Positions 1 through 6,532 are shown, counted from the stretch's first letter. The stretch: 17,909 bases of DNA from Moorella sp. UBA4076 (GCA_002383405.1 DFYS01000004.1:1-17909), one strand, 5' to 3'. Numbers and translations: made by a program. The notes: generated from the letters alone by a model not told the origin.

Positions 1-148
1 TTTTGAAGCCGTAAGGTACTAAGGGAGCTGTAGAGGACCTTCAGGGAAACGACCGCAGCTGGCGATATAGTTCATATTCCGGTAAACGTGCTCTCTGGTA
101 TAAGCCTGTTTCCAGCAGGTCTATTTCTGGCGGAAAGAGGGGAAGCTG
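1..148. other. Non-coding leader upstream of moaA
   Basis: No coding region is supported here. All three forward frames close within the first 21 bases, and one of them (stop at 12-14) could be the tail of an upstream gene. Short complementary stretches exist, for example GAGCTG near 25-30 with CAGCT at 56-60, but I could not fit them to the molybdenum-cofactor riboswitch consensus as I remember it. The stretch probably holds the promoter and ribosome-binding site of the molybdopterin operon. Confidence 0.5.
97..104 (+). promoter_or_regulatory. Candidate extended -10 promoter of the moa operon
   Basis: TGG immediately precedes TATAAG (99-104), which gives an extended -10 element. No good -35 hexamer lies 16-18 bases upstream. 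The predicted start near 111 would leave a leader of about 38 nt before the moaA GTG. The same TGGTATAA core appears in the promoter candidates at 3376-3381 (minus strand) and 3853-3858. Confidence 0.35.
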
Positions 149-1120
149 GTGCAAGACACATTTCAGCGCCAGGTGAACTACCTGCGCATCGCCATTACCG
201 ACCGCTGCAACCTGCGCTGCCGGTATTGCATGCCGGCAACGGGGGTACCATTAAAGAATCACGACGATATCCTGCGCCTGGAAGAGATCGTCACCCTGGC
301 GCGGGTCGCCGGCAGCACCGGGATTAAGCGCATCCGCCTCACCGGCGGCGAGCCCCTGGTGCGCAAAAACGTGGTCACCCTGGTGCGGCAGCTGGCCGCC
401 CTGCCGGCTATCGAGGAGCTCTCCCTGACCACCAACGGTATACTCTTAGGCGGGCTGGCCCACCCCCTCAAGGACGCCGGCTTAAAGCGGGTCAATATCA
501 GCCTGGACACGCTGAAGAAAGACCGCTACCGCTACATCACCCGTCGGGGCAACCTGGCCAGCGTCTGGCAGGGTATCCACGCTGCCCTGGCCGCCGGCCT
601 GGCGCCGGTGAAACTCAATGTTGTCATCATCCGCGGCTTCAACGACGGCGAGGTGCTGGACTTTGCCCGCCTGGCTGTCGCAGAGCCCCTGCATGTCCGT
701 TTTATCGAACTGATGCCCATCGGCGCCGCTGCTGCCTCCAGCAGCGGTTACGTAGCCATAGACGAGATTAAAAGCCGGATCAATGCGGCCTATCCCCTGG
801 AACCTTTAGCCGGCCTGGCAACCAACGGCCCGGCGGTTAACTTCAGGGTGGCCGGTGGCCGCGGCAGTATCGGCTTTATCAGCGCCATGTCCAATCACTT
901 CTGCCACCGTTGCAACCGCCTGCGCCTGACGGCCGATGGTAAGCTTCGCCCCTGCCTTTACTGGGACAGGGAAATAGATATCAAAGGACCTTTACGCACC
1001 GGGGCAACAGATGCCGAACTGGCGGCCATCTTTACCCGGGCGATTACGCTGAAGCCCGAACGCCACCATATGGAAGACGGATGGTCGCAGCCGCGGGTCA
1101 TGTCCCAGATTGGTGGCTGA
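149..1120 (+). CDS. moaA: GTP 3',8-cyclase MoaA
   Basis: This radical SAM enzyme starts molybdopterin synthesis by rearranging GTP to 3',8-cyclo-7,8-dihydro-GTP, which MoaC then converts to cyclic pyranopterin monophosphate. The N-terminal cluster motif CNLRCRYC supplies Cys20, Cys24 and Cys27, and GGEP at 66-69 is the SAM-binding motif. The C-terminal substrate-side cluster uses Cys252, Cys255 and Cys269 (CHRC then RPC). The protein ends in the Gly-Gly tail that is functionally important in MoaA. At 323 residues it has the normal family length. The GTG start at 149 is preceded by AGAGGGGAAG at a suitable distance, and the protein begins just before the conserved YLRIAITDRC segment. It is the first gene of a four-gene cofactor operon. 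Confidence 0.96.
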   Translation: MQDTFQRQVNYLRIAITDRCNLRCRYCMPATGVPLKNHDDILRLEEIVTLARVAGSTGIKRIRLTGGEPLVRKNVVTLVRQLAALPAIEELSLTTNGILLGGLAHPLKDAGLKRVNISLDTLKKDRYRYITRRGNLASVWQGIHAALAAGLAPVKLNVVIIRGFNDGEVLDFARLAVAEPLHVRFIELMPIGAAAASSSGYVAIDEIKSRINAAYPLEPLAGLATNGPAVNFRVAGGRGSIGFISAMSNHFCHRCNRLRLTADGKLRPCLYWDREIDIKGPLRTGATDAELAAIFTRAITLKPERHHMEDGWSQPRVMSQIGG

Positions 1121-1127
1121 TGTCTGT

Positions 1128-1141
1128 GGCCCTTCAGGGCC
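1128..1141 (+). other. Intercistronic hairpin between moaA and moaC
   Basis: GGCCC, loop TTCA, GGGCC forms a perfect 5-bp GC stem seven bases after the moaA stop. No U-run follows, so it is not an intrinsic terminator. A role in mRNA stability or processing between moaA and moaC is possible but unproven. Confidence 0.4.
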
Positions 1142-1203
1142 GGGGATAATATAAGTCAGCCTTTTAAAGTATCGTCGATAGGGAAGGGGTCTGAAACACC
1201 CAT

Positions 1204-1707
1204 ATGGAAGATAATCTTACTCATCTTGACGCCAAAGGGCAGGCGCGTATGGTCAACGTCGGCGCCAAGGCCGTTACCGAGCGGGTGGCTGTCGCCCGCG
1301 GCCGGGTGCTGATGAGCAGGGATACCCTGGACCTCATTTTGGACGGGCGGATGCCGAAGGGCGATGTCCTGGTCGTAGCGCGGGTGGCCGGTATAATGGC
1401 CGCCAAGCAGACGGGGTCGCTGGTCCCTCTCTGCCACCCGCTGCCCATCAGCGCCGCCGGCGTTGATTTCCGCCCCGACCGCGAGGCCGGGGCGATCGAA
1501 ATCGAAGCCCGGGTGCAGACCGTGAGCCAGACCGGCGTCGAAATGGAAGCCCTGACGGCAGTCAGTGTGGCCGCCCTGACCATCTACGACATGTGCAAAG
1601 CCGTCGAACGCAGTATGGTTATCGATAACATTCGTTTGGTAGAAAAAAGCGGTGGCCGCAGCGGCCACTTCCAGCGGGAAGGGGAAGAACCATGGGACGC
1701 ATCGTAG
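1204..1707 (+). CDS. moaC: Cyclic pyranopterin monophosphate synthase MoaC
   Basis: MoaC converts the MoaA product into cyclic pyranopterin monophosphate. The family signatures are present in order: LTHLDAKG near the N-terminus, KQTGSLVPLCHPL at 68-80, GVEMEALTAVSVAALTIYDMCKA at 111-133, and KSGGRSG at 148-154. Lys52, Asp129 and Lys132 align with the catalytic residues known from E. coli (Lys51, Asp128, Lys131). The length, 167 residues, is close to the usual 160. One small variation is MVNVG where MVDVG is common. The ATG is preceded by GGGAAGGGG (1181-1189), a rather long 14 nt away. Its 3' end overlaps the next gene by 16 nt, which suggests translational coupling. Confidence 0.96.
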   Translation: MEDNLTHLDAKGQARMVNVGAKAVTERVAVARGRVLMSRDTLDLILDGRMPKGDVLVVARVAGIMAAKQTGSLVPLCHPLPISAAGVDFRPDREAGAIEIEARVQTVSQTGVEMEALTAVSVAALTIYDMCKAVERSMVIDNIRLVEKSGGRSGHFQREGEEPWDAS

Positions 1708-2195
1708 CCGTATGTATTTCGGCCAATAAAGGTGAACGTAAAAAGAACATCACCAGGGGTATGCTTGTTGCCAATCACGGCCTCGAAGGCGACGCCCACG
1801 CCGGTCCCTGGCACCGCCAGGTGAGTTTGCTGGCCAGGGAAAGCATCGCCAAAATGCAGGCCAAGGGCCTCAATGTCGGGCCGGGTGATTTCGCCGAGAA
1901 CCTGACAACGGAGGGGGTCGACCTGGTATCCCTGCCGGTGAGCACCAAACTGAGGCTCGGCAAAGAGGTCCTGGCCGAGGTTACCCAGATCGGCAAGAAG
2001 TGCCACAGCCACTGCGCCATCTATGAGCAGGCTGGCGACTGCGTCATGCCCCGGGAAGGCATCTTCGTGGCCATCCTGGAGGGCGGCCCGGTCCAGGTGG
2101 GGGATACTATCGAGGTAGTGGCCGTAGGAAGTGGAAAGGCAAGCTATGGCTCGAACCAGCAGCAGGTCGGTGATGGGGGAGTGGTGGCCTCGTGA
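1692..2195 (+). CDS. MOSC domain protein, molybdopterin-linked
   Basis: This 167-residue protein is a stand-alone MOSC domain, the fold found at the C-terminus of molybdenum cofactor sulfurase and in small bacterial proteins of sulfur-molybdenum metabolism. The LEGDAHAGPWHRQVSLL segment (31-47) and the PGDFAENLTTEG segment are typical. QIGKKCHSHC (99-108) holds the conserved family cysteine (Cys104), with Cys108 and Cys117 nearby. The ATG sits inside the end of moaC, preceded by GGGAAGGGGAAG. It overlaps mogA in the arrangement GTGA. In many anaerobic Firmicutes a small MOSC protein accompanies or is fused to MogA, so a role in cofactor maturation or sulfur transfer is inferred. The exact reaction is not known from sequence. 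Confidence 0.9.
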   Translation: MGRIVAVCISANKGERKKNITRGMLVANHGLEGDAHAGPWHRQVSLLARESIAKMQAKGLNVGPGDFAENLTTEGVDLVSLPVSTKLRLGKEVLAEVTQIGKKCHSHCAIYEQAGDCVMPREGIFVAILEGGPVQVGDTIEVVAVGSGKASYGSNQQQVGDGGVVAS

Positions 2196-2680
2196 TCCGG
2201 GTAGCCATCCTTACGGCCAGCGACAAGGGCTCCCGCGGTGAGCGGGAGGATAAGAGCGCAGCCGCCATCCGGGAGATAGTGGCTACCCTCGGGGAAGTGG
2301 TGGCCTATGCGGTCGTACCCGACGAGCGCCAGCTCCTGGCCGCCAAGCTGCGAGAGTTCTGCGATGTGGTGGCGGCCGACCTCGTCCTTACCACCGGCGG
2401 CACCGGCTTCAGCCCCCGCGATGTAACCCCGGAGGCTACCAGGGACGTGATCGAAAGGGAAGTGCCGGGCCTGCCGGAGGCCATGCGCGCCGCCAGCCTC
2501 CAGGCGACACCTCACGCCATGCTCTCGCGGGCCATCGCCGGCATCCGCGGCCGCAGCCTGATTGTCAATCTCCCCGGCAGCCCCAGAGGGGTACGGGAAA
2601 ACCTGGCCGCCATCATCCCGGCCCTGCCCCATGGCCTGGCTATCTTGAAGGGCGAAGCCGGCGAGTGCGGCCAGCCGTAA
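2192..2680 (+). CDS. mogA: Molybdopterin adenylyltransferase MogA/MoaB family
   Basis: Members of this family adenylylate molybdopterin so that MoeA can insert molybdate or tungstate. The protein has 162 residues and shows the MoCF-binding fold signatures: a start reading MIRVAILTASDKGSRGEREDKS, TTGGTGFSPRDVTPEAT at 67-83 with Asp77, and NLPGSPRGVREN at 126-137. The GTG start overlaps the stop of the MOSC gene by four bases, so translation is probably coupled. MogA and MoaB cannot be separated with certainty from sequence alone, but the HMM-level family call is safe. It is the last gene before the terminator at 2821. Confidence 0.92.
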   Translation: MIRVAILTASDKGSRGEREDKSAAAIREIVATLGEVVAYAVVPDERQLLAAKLREFCDVVAADLVLTTGGTGFSPRDVTPEATRDVIEREVPGLPEAMRAASLQATPHAMLSRAIAGIRGRSLIVNLPGSPRGVRENLAAIIPALPHGLAILKGEAGECGQP

Positions 2681-2873
2681 GGATGACATAAGACACTGTA
2701 TACAGTAAGCTATACACCCTATTTACAGGTTACTTTTCCAGCCCCATCTAACCTGATGCCAGAGAACGATCGATTACTGTACCGAACAATCCGGCCTCAC
2801 TCTTCAATTCCAGGGTGCACAAAGCCCCGCTGTGCCGGCTACCAGGCAGAGCGGGGCTTTCTTTTGTATGCCA
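2681..2873. other. Intergenic region after mogA
   Basis: This 193-base region has no supported gene. Its first half is AT-rich with a run of short TATACA/TACAG words and its second half holds the terminator at 2821-2865. It separates the molybdopterin operon from a convergent minus-strand gene. Confidence 0.5.
2821..2865 (+). terminator. Rho-independent terminator of the moa-mog operon
   Basis: AAAGCCCCGCT (2821-2831) pairs perfectly with AGCGGGGCTTT (2850-2860). An inner TGCC/GGCA stem (2833-2836 with 2845-2848) extends the helix. The descending arm runs into TTTCTTTTG, a good U-tract for plus-strand transcripts. On the minus strand the hairpin is followed only by a short TTTG, so it would be a weak terminator for the convergent gene. 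Confidence 0.88.
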
Positions 2874-3335
2874 TCAGTTTTCTACTTCTTCTAGCAACCG
2901 AGCAAACTCCTCCAGGCTTTCTACCTTTACGCTTTTCCTGTGCAGGGAGCGTAGCACTGCCGGGTCGTCAATCGCGGACAACTTTCCGCTGATACCTTTT
3001 TTCACCCTCATAAAGCGCTCCTCTAGCACTTCCAGGATAGCATTTTTTAAGGCTTCGATTTCACCTTCAACCTTACCTGCTTTTTTCCCCTTTTCCAATC
3101 CTTCATTTATCCACTCTTGAACAATGCTGGCTTCTTGAAGCATTTTTGTCTCCTCCCTCTCATCCTGTCGCAGGCTACAGACGAAATCAAGCCTTCTTTC
3201 CGGCAGGTTGATCTCCGGGTTCTCGATGGTTGCCACGGTTAAATCCTCAATAGATCCCAGGGCTACCTTGATGAAAGGCAGTGGGTAGCGCCGGGCCAGG
3301 GCCTTGACACTGCGGTCAAAGATATTCAGGGCCAA
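2874..3335 (-). CDS. Rpn/PD-(D/E)XK nuclease-family protein, internally deleted
   Basis: The residues near the N-terminus (ARRYPLPFIKVALG, then IENPEINLPERRLDFV) resemble the start of the Rpn/PDDEXK_2 transposase-associated nucleases common in Moorella and Desulfotomaculum. The C-terminal part (VQEWINEGLEKGKKAGKVEG and an EVLEERF helix) resembles the charged coiled tail of the same family. The central segment that normally carries the second half of the nuclease motif (an ExQ-type strand) is missing: the sequence passes from LDFVCSL directly to the tail region. The open frame extends upstream to 3473, but TTG at 3335 is the likelier start. AGGAAGGGG lies 3352-3344 and a TATAAT promoter lies just upstream, inside the longer frame. 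The resulting protein has 153 residues and probably lacks nuclease activity. Confidence 0.6.
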   Translation of the reverse strand: MALNIFDRSVKALARRYPLPFIKVALGSIEDLTVATIENPEINLPERRLDFVCSLRQDEREETKMLQEASIVQEWINEGLEKGKKAGKVEGEIEALKNAILEVLEERFMRVKKGISGKLSAIDDPAVLRSLHRKSVKVESLEEFARLLEEVEN

Positions 3336-3375
3336 AGAGCAAACCCCTTCCTGGCAAATACTTTCTAACAATTTT

Positions 3376-3404
3376 ATTATACCACGCTGATAGAATGAAA
3401 AAAA
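3376..3404 (-). promoter_or_regulatory. Promoter of the Rpn-like gene
   Basis: On the minus strand an extended -10 element, TGGTATAAT, has its TATAAT at 3381-3376. A T-rich -35 region (TTTTTT at 3404-3399) sits 17 bases upstream. Transcription would start near 3369, about 34 nt before the TTG at 3335. This supports the short start rather than the ATG at 3473. Confidence 0.5.
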
Positions 3405-3643
3405 GATAGATGGAGTGAATGGAACTAGTACCGTAAGGCTGCCCACTTTTTCTGACCCATCTTGTTTTAGCATTTTCCTTTATTCATACCGCATCTATAT
3501 GCTTCGGGAGGTCATGACCGGTAGGCTTTGAACCAGGAAGGGCAGCCTTGCAGGTTAAGTATAAACGTACCTGGAAAGGGAACAAATTATACACAGGACT
3601 TCCTTTTTTCGGTGAGCCTTTTGCACTGATTGCCAATCACCGT

Positions 3644-3754
3644 CTACTCATCAACCCGCCTCGAGGCCAATCTAATAGCCAATAGCCCGGTAAGTCCATA
3701 CGGTGGCTGGCCGGGTTCGTGGTAGTGGCGGTGGATAACGCTGGAGCCGTTAGG
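3644..3754 (-). pseudogene. C-terminal scrap of a transposase
   Basis: Read on the minus strand, 36 codons ending in TAG at 3646-3644 give a protein-like tail containing HYHEPGQPPYGLTG and RLASRRVDE. The composition and the ending are those of a real protein C-terminus rather than random sequence, and the tail reminds me of DDE transposases of Moorella/Desulfotomaculum insertion sequences. I cannot name the family. There is no start codon. The frame is closed by a TAA immediately upstream, exactly where the bases GG at 3753-3754 occur, so the gene was cut there, perhaps by the neighbouring IS607-type insertion. Confidence 0.4.
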
Positions 3755-3829
3755 TTAGATGATAAACTTCAGCAGTAAAAACCATAACGCATTTTTACAC
3801 GTTAGGGCAAACAACAGCTGGAAGAAGTA

Positions 3830-3858
3830 TAGACGGATATTTCCTTCTGTGGTATAAT
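3830..3858 (+). promoter_or_regulatory. Promoter of tnpA (leaderless transcript predicted)
   Basis: TAGACG (3830-3835, four of six matches to TTGACA) and TATAAT (3853-3858) are 17 bases apart, and the -10 is extended by TGG. The expected start point, six or seven bases after the -10, falls on the tnpA ATG at 3865. No Shine-Dalgarno sequence lies between the promoter and the ATG. Confidence 0.65.
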
Positions 3859-3864
3859 ATTTCC

Positions 3865-4431
3865 ATGAAGCTAAGTGAGTGGGCGAAGATAAACGGAATC
3901 ACATATAGAACCGCTTGGAAATGGTTTAAGGCTGGGAAGTTGCCCGTACCAGCGGAACAAACGCCGACAGGGACGATTCTGGTCAAAGAGAAGGGTGAAC
4001 TACCAGGGGAAATCGCGTTGTATGCGCGAGTATCCAGCGCCGACCAGAAAAGTGACCTGGACGGACAAATTTCCCGCTTGCTAACCTATGCCAACGAACA
4101 GGGATGGGAAGTCGGAAAAGCCGTTACGGAGATTGGCTCCGGCTTAAATGGACGCCGTCCGAAGTTGATGAAGTTGCTGGCAGATCCAAAGGTTCGCGTG
4201 ATCGTGGTGGAACATCGCGATCGTCTGATGCGGTTTGGCTTTGAATATGTAGAGTCCTCCCTGGCTGCCCAAGGGAGGCGGGTTGTGGTCATGGATCAAA
4301 CGGAGAAGAAGGATGACCTGGAGCAAGACATGATTGAAGTTCTCACGTCATTCTGCACCCGGTTGTATGGCCGTAGGTCTGCCAAGAACAAAGCAAAAAA
4401 GGCAATGGAGGCGATGGCGCGTGAAGATTAA
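3865..4431 (+). CDS. tnpA: IS607-family serine recombinase (TnpA)
   Basis: This 188-residue protein catalyses excision and insertion of the element by serine chemistry, without hydrolysing a high-energy cofactor. The first 45 or so residues form a MerR-like helix-turn-helix (MKLSEWAKINGITYRTAWKW) typical of IS607 recombinases. The catalytic domain follows with YARVSSADQKSDLDGQ; Ser57 in the RVS motif is the expected nucleophile. VVEHRDRLMRFGFEYVE matches the later conserved motif of the family. The length is normal for IS607 TnpA. The ATG lies at the predicted transcription start of a good promoter and lacks a ribosome-binding site. The end overlaps tnpB by 11 nt. Confidence 0.93.
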   Translation: MKLSEWAKINGITYRTAWKWFKAGKLPVPAEQTPTGTILVKEKGELPGEIALYARVSSADQKSDLDGQISRLLTYANEQGWEVGKAVTEIGSGLNGRRPKLMKLLADPKVRVIVVEHRDRLMRFGFEYVESSLAAQGRRVVVMDQTEKKDDLEQDMIEVLTSFCTRLYGRRSAKNKAKKAMEAMARED

Positions 4432-5521
4432 CCGGGCCTACCGCTACGAGTTAAAGCCAAATGCGGACCAGCGAATCCTTCTTGCCAAACATGCCGGTTG
4501 TGCCCGCTTCGCCTACAACTGGGGCTTGGCCCGCCGGATCGAACTCTACCAGGCAGAAAAGAAGTCCACCAATGCAATGGAACAGCACCGGGAATTGAAC
4601 AAGCTTAAACAGACGGAATTTCCCTGGATGTACGAGGTTTCCAAGTGTGCTCCCCAGGAGGCCCTGCGAGATCTGGACCGGGCCTTTAAGAACTTCTTTC
4701 GCGGCCTGAAAACCGGGGTGAAGGTAGGTTTCCCCAGGTTTAGGAAGAAAGGAGAGCACGATTCCTTCCGATTGACCGGATCAATCAAGGTTAAACAGAA
4801 AGCTGTCCAACTTCCCCGGCTGGGCGTAATCCGTCTCAAAGAGGAACCAGAGATAAGCGGTCAGATTCTCTCAGCCACAGTCAGCCGGGAAGCAGATCGC
4901 TGGTTTGTCAGTTTGACCTGTGAGGCAGAGCTTCCAGAGCCCGAACCAGTCATTGGCGAAGTTGTTGGCATTGACGTAGGATTGAACTACTTTGCTGTTA
5001 TGTCTAATGGGACCAAGATTGAAGCCCCCAAGCCCCTGGGGAAATACCTAAAAAAACTGAGGCGGTTAGCAAAGAAACACAGCAGTAAACAAAAAGGGTC
5101 TAATAACCAGAAGAAAAGCGCGTTGGCGCTGGCCCGATTACACCGGCGCATCCGCAATATCCGCCAGGACTTCATACATAAACTCACCACGCATCTGACG
5201 AAAACCAAGTCAGAGATCGTGATTGAAGACTTGAACGTCCGGGGGATGCTACGAAATAACCGGCTAGCCAGGCATATTGCCGATGTGGGTTGGGGAGAAT
5301 TCCGGCGGCAACTCTCCTACAAAACAGTCTGGTACGGATCCCTGCTCACGACGGTAAATCGATTTTATCCCAGTAGTAAGACCTGCTCAAACTGTGGTGA
5401 TGTTGTAGAAAGCTTGCCTCTATCTATCCGGGAATGGGATTGCCCTTCTTGTGGAGCGCACCATGACCGGGACATAAACGCCGCTAAAAACCTAAAGAAG
5501 CAGGCAAGAAGTACTGCGTAA
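4421..5521 (+). CDS. tnpB: TnpB RNA-guided nuclease of the IS607-type element
   Basis: TnpB proteins are RuvC-type, RNA-guided DNA nucleases, ancestors of Cas12, that help IS200/IS605 and IS607 elements persist. GTG at 4421 is chosen over the upstream ATG at 4334 because GGAGG (4407-4411) sits nine bases before it and the protein then begins VKINRAYRYELKPN, the usual TnpB start. This gives 366 residues. RuvC-I is GIDVGLNYFAVMSNG (Asp185), RuvC-II is IEDLNVRGM (Glu269), and RuvC-III is HDRDINAAKNL (Asp349/Asp351). The zinc finger has Cys322, Cys325, Cys341 and Cys344. All catalytic motifs are present, so the nuclease is probably active. It overlaps tnpA by 11 nt and is translationally coupled. 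Confidence 0.93.
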   Translation: MKINRAYRYELKPNADQRILLAKHAGCARFAYNWGLARRIELYQAEKKSTNAMEQHRELNKLKQTEFPWMYEVSKCAPQEALRDLDRAFKNFFRGLKTGVKVGFPRFRKKGEHDSFRLTGSIKVKQKAVQLPRLGVIRLKEEPEISGQILSATVSREADRWFVSLTCEAELPEPEPVIGEVVGIDVGLNYFAVMSNGTKIEAPKPLGKYLKKLRRLAKKHSSKQKGSNNQKKSALALARLHRRIRNIRQDFIHKLTTHLTKTKSEIVIEDLNVRGMLRNNRLARHIADVGWGEFRRQLSYKTVWYGSLLTTVNRFYPSSKTCSNCGDVVESLPLSIREWDCPSCGAHHDRDINAAKNLKKQARSTA

Positions 5522-5603
5522 ACCAAGCAGATACCGGAAGTTCTCCGGGAATTTACGCCTGTAGAGATCCCGCTGGCGGGGACGGGAAACCGTCTAGTTA
5601 TGG
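5440..5603 (+). ncRNA. Candidate omegaRNA (reRNA) at the 3' end of tnpB
   Basis: TnpB nucleases use a guide RNA made from the 3' end of tnpB and the right end of the element. Just after the tnpB stop there are two compact hairpins: CCCG-CTGG-CGGG and then GACGG-GAAA-CCGTC, the second with a GNRA loop, ending at about 5594. The guide would then come from bases after about 5603. The position and the hairpins fit the known arrangement, but the exact 5' and 3' ends are guesses. Confidence 0.4.
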
Positions 5604-5610
5604 GTCGATG

Positions 5611-5674
5611 ATGCAGGAATTTCTTTGTGGAAATATTTTTCTATGAAGAAAGGAACGGCTTTTTCATGCAGGAA
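5611..5674 (+). repeat. Two copies of ATGCAGGAA upstream of pyrK
   Basis: ATGCAGGAA occurs at 5611-5619 and 5666-5674, 55 bases apart, in the AT-rich stretch leading to the TATAAT at 5694. Two copies of a nine-base word this close and this near a promoter could be binding sites or part of a small dispersed repeat, but two short copies are weak evidence. Confidence 0.35.
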
Positions 5675-5693
5675 AATGGGATGCGGCGTCGAA

Positions 5694-5699
5694 TATAAT
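5694..5699 (+). promoter_or_regulatory. Candidate -10 of the pyrK-pyrD-pyrE operon
   Basis: TATAAT matches the consensus perfectly and would start transcription near 5706, about 23 nt before the preferred pyrK start. No convincing -35 hexamer lies at the right distance, so activation or another promoter cannot be excluded. Confidence 0.4.
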
Positions 5700-5728
5700 A
5701 AAGATTTTTGTTTAAAAGGGTGAAGCGG

Positions 5729-6526
5729 TTGATTCAGAACCTGGAAGCCGAAGTGCTGGCCACTGAACAGGTGGGGGCGGGGGTTTACCTGTTGCACCTG
5801 TACGCCCCGGATGTGGCCGGTTCAGCCCAACCCGGGCAGTTTGTCCACATTCGCTGTTCGGAAACAACTGATCCCTTATTGCGGCGTCCTTTAAGCATTC
5901 ACGACCTGGGCAAGGAGGGAGAATTAATTTTTCTTTACCAGGTAAAGGGTCGAGGGACCGCCTGGCTGGCCCGGCAGGAGCCAGGCAGTAAAATCGATAT
6001 TCTAGGACCATTAGGCCGCGGTTTTACATTGCCGGCAAGTAAAATCAATATAAGGATCGCTTTAGTAGCAGGGGGGCTGGGTGTTGTTCCCTTGCTTTTT
6101 CTTGCCCGCAGGGCCAGGGCCAGGGGCTACGAAGTTGACTTTTTTTACGGCGCCCAGAATGGGGAGCGACTCTTTCAAGCGGCGGCTTTAAGGGCACTGG
6201 ATATTAATTTACATATTGCCACTGATGATGGCAGTGCCGGTTGGTCTGGTCCGGTGACCAAACTCTGGGAACAATATTTGCAGGCGGGGGACTATGACCG
6301 TGCCTATGCCTGCGGGCCGCGGGCGGAGCTAAAGGAGTTTGCCCGCCTGGCCGGGGAGGCAGCTATCCCGGCCGAGGTTTCCCTGGAAGAAAGGATGGCC
6401 TGCGGGCTAGGGGCCTGTCGCGGTTGCGTGACTGCCCTGCGCGACACCCCGGGCAATAGATACTACGAAAATGTTTGTACGGGCGGTCCCGTTTTTGATG
6501 CCGCTACCGTTGACTGGGAGGACTAG
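5729..6526 (+). CDS. pyrK: Dihydroorotate dehydrogenase electron transfer subunit PyrK
   Basis: PyrK is the FAD and 2Fe-2S subunit that passes electrons between PyrD and NAD in class 1B dihydroorotate dehydrogenase. LLRRPLSIHD carries the RxxS-type FAD-binding motif. LVAGGLGVVPLLFLARRA is the glycine-rich nucleotide-binding turn. The cluster ligands are Cys225, Cys230, Cys233 and Cys250 in MACGLGACRGC and ENVCTGG. TTG at 5729 is preferred to TTG 5708 and GTG 5720. AAAAGGGTG precedes it at a proper distance, and the protein then begins MIQNLEAEVLA, as PyrK normally does, and has 265 residues. The gene stands six bases before pyrD. Confidence 0.93.
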   Translation: MIQNLEAEVLATEQVGAGVYLLHLYAPDVAGSAQPGQFVHIRCSETTDPLLRRPLSIHDLGKEGELIFLYQVKGRGTAWLARQEPGSKIDILGPLGRGFTLPASKINIRIALVAGGLGVVPLLFLARRARARGYEVDFFYGAQNGERLFQAAALRALDINLHIATDDGSAGWSGPVTKLWEQYLQAGDYDRAYACGPRAELKEFARLAGEAAIPAEVSLEERMACGLGACRGCVTALRDTPGNRYYENVCTGGPVFDAATVDWED

Positions 6527-6532
6527 AAAACT

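Larger units (their letters stand above)
3474..3864. other. Intergenic region between Rpn-like gene and tnpA
   Basis: This stretch of about 390 bases contains no intact gene. It holds a transposase scrap on the minus strand (3644-3754), the likely left part of the IS607-type element (from about 3753) and the tnpA promoter (3830-3858). Bases 3474-3640 carry nothing I can identify. Confidence 0.5.
3753..5603 (+). mobile_element. IS607-type element with tnpA and tnpB
   Basis: A serine-recombinase tnpA overlapping a tnpB is the defining layout of IS607-type elements. Both genes look intact. The boundaries are tentative. On the left, a disrupted minus-strand coding scrap stops exactly at GG (3753-3754). 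On the right, a hairpin-rich tail ends at TATGGG (5600-5604). IS607 elements insert at GG-type dinucleotides and create no target duplication, so the usual duplication test cannot be used here. The sequences just inside the left GG and just outside the right GG both contain GATGAT, which may reflect recombinase binding or chance. Confidence 0.6.
5522..5728. other. Intergenic region between tnpB and pyrK
   Basis: About 200 bases without a gene. The left half is the hairpin-rich end of the IS607-type element. The right half (5608-5700) carries two copies of ATGCAGGAA and then the pyrK promoter candidate. No PyrR-type attenuator could be recognised. Confidence 0.5.

Noticed and set aside
1..148. 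Molybdenum-cofactor riboswitch upstream of moaA
   Set aside because: The position would suit it, but I could not find the conserved stretches of that riboswitch as I remember them, and pairings here are short. A covariance search would decide.
1156..1668. Long open frame on the minus strand opposite moaC
   Set aside because: It is the antisense shadow of a clearly conserved gene, has no ribosome-binding site and no family features. The same applies to long antisense frames opposite MOSC/mogA, pyrD1, pyrD2 and the amidohydrolase.
3753..5603. Target-site duplication around the element
   Set aside because: IS607-type elements make none, and no convincing duplication is seen. The shared GATGAT near both candidate ends is too short to count.
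5522..5728. PyrR-binding attenuator before pyrK
   Set aside because: No antiterminator/terminator pair and no recognisable PyrR loop; the hairpins present lie in the end of the mobile element.
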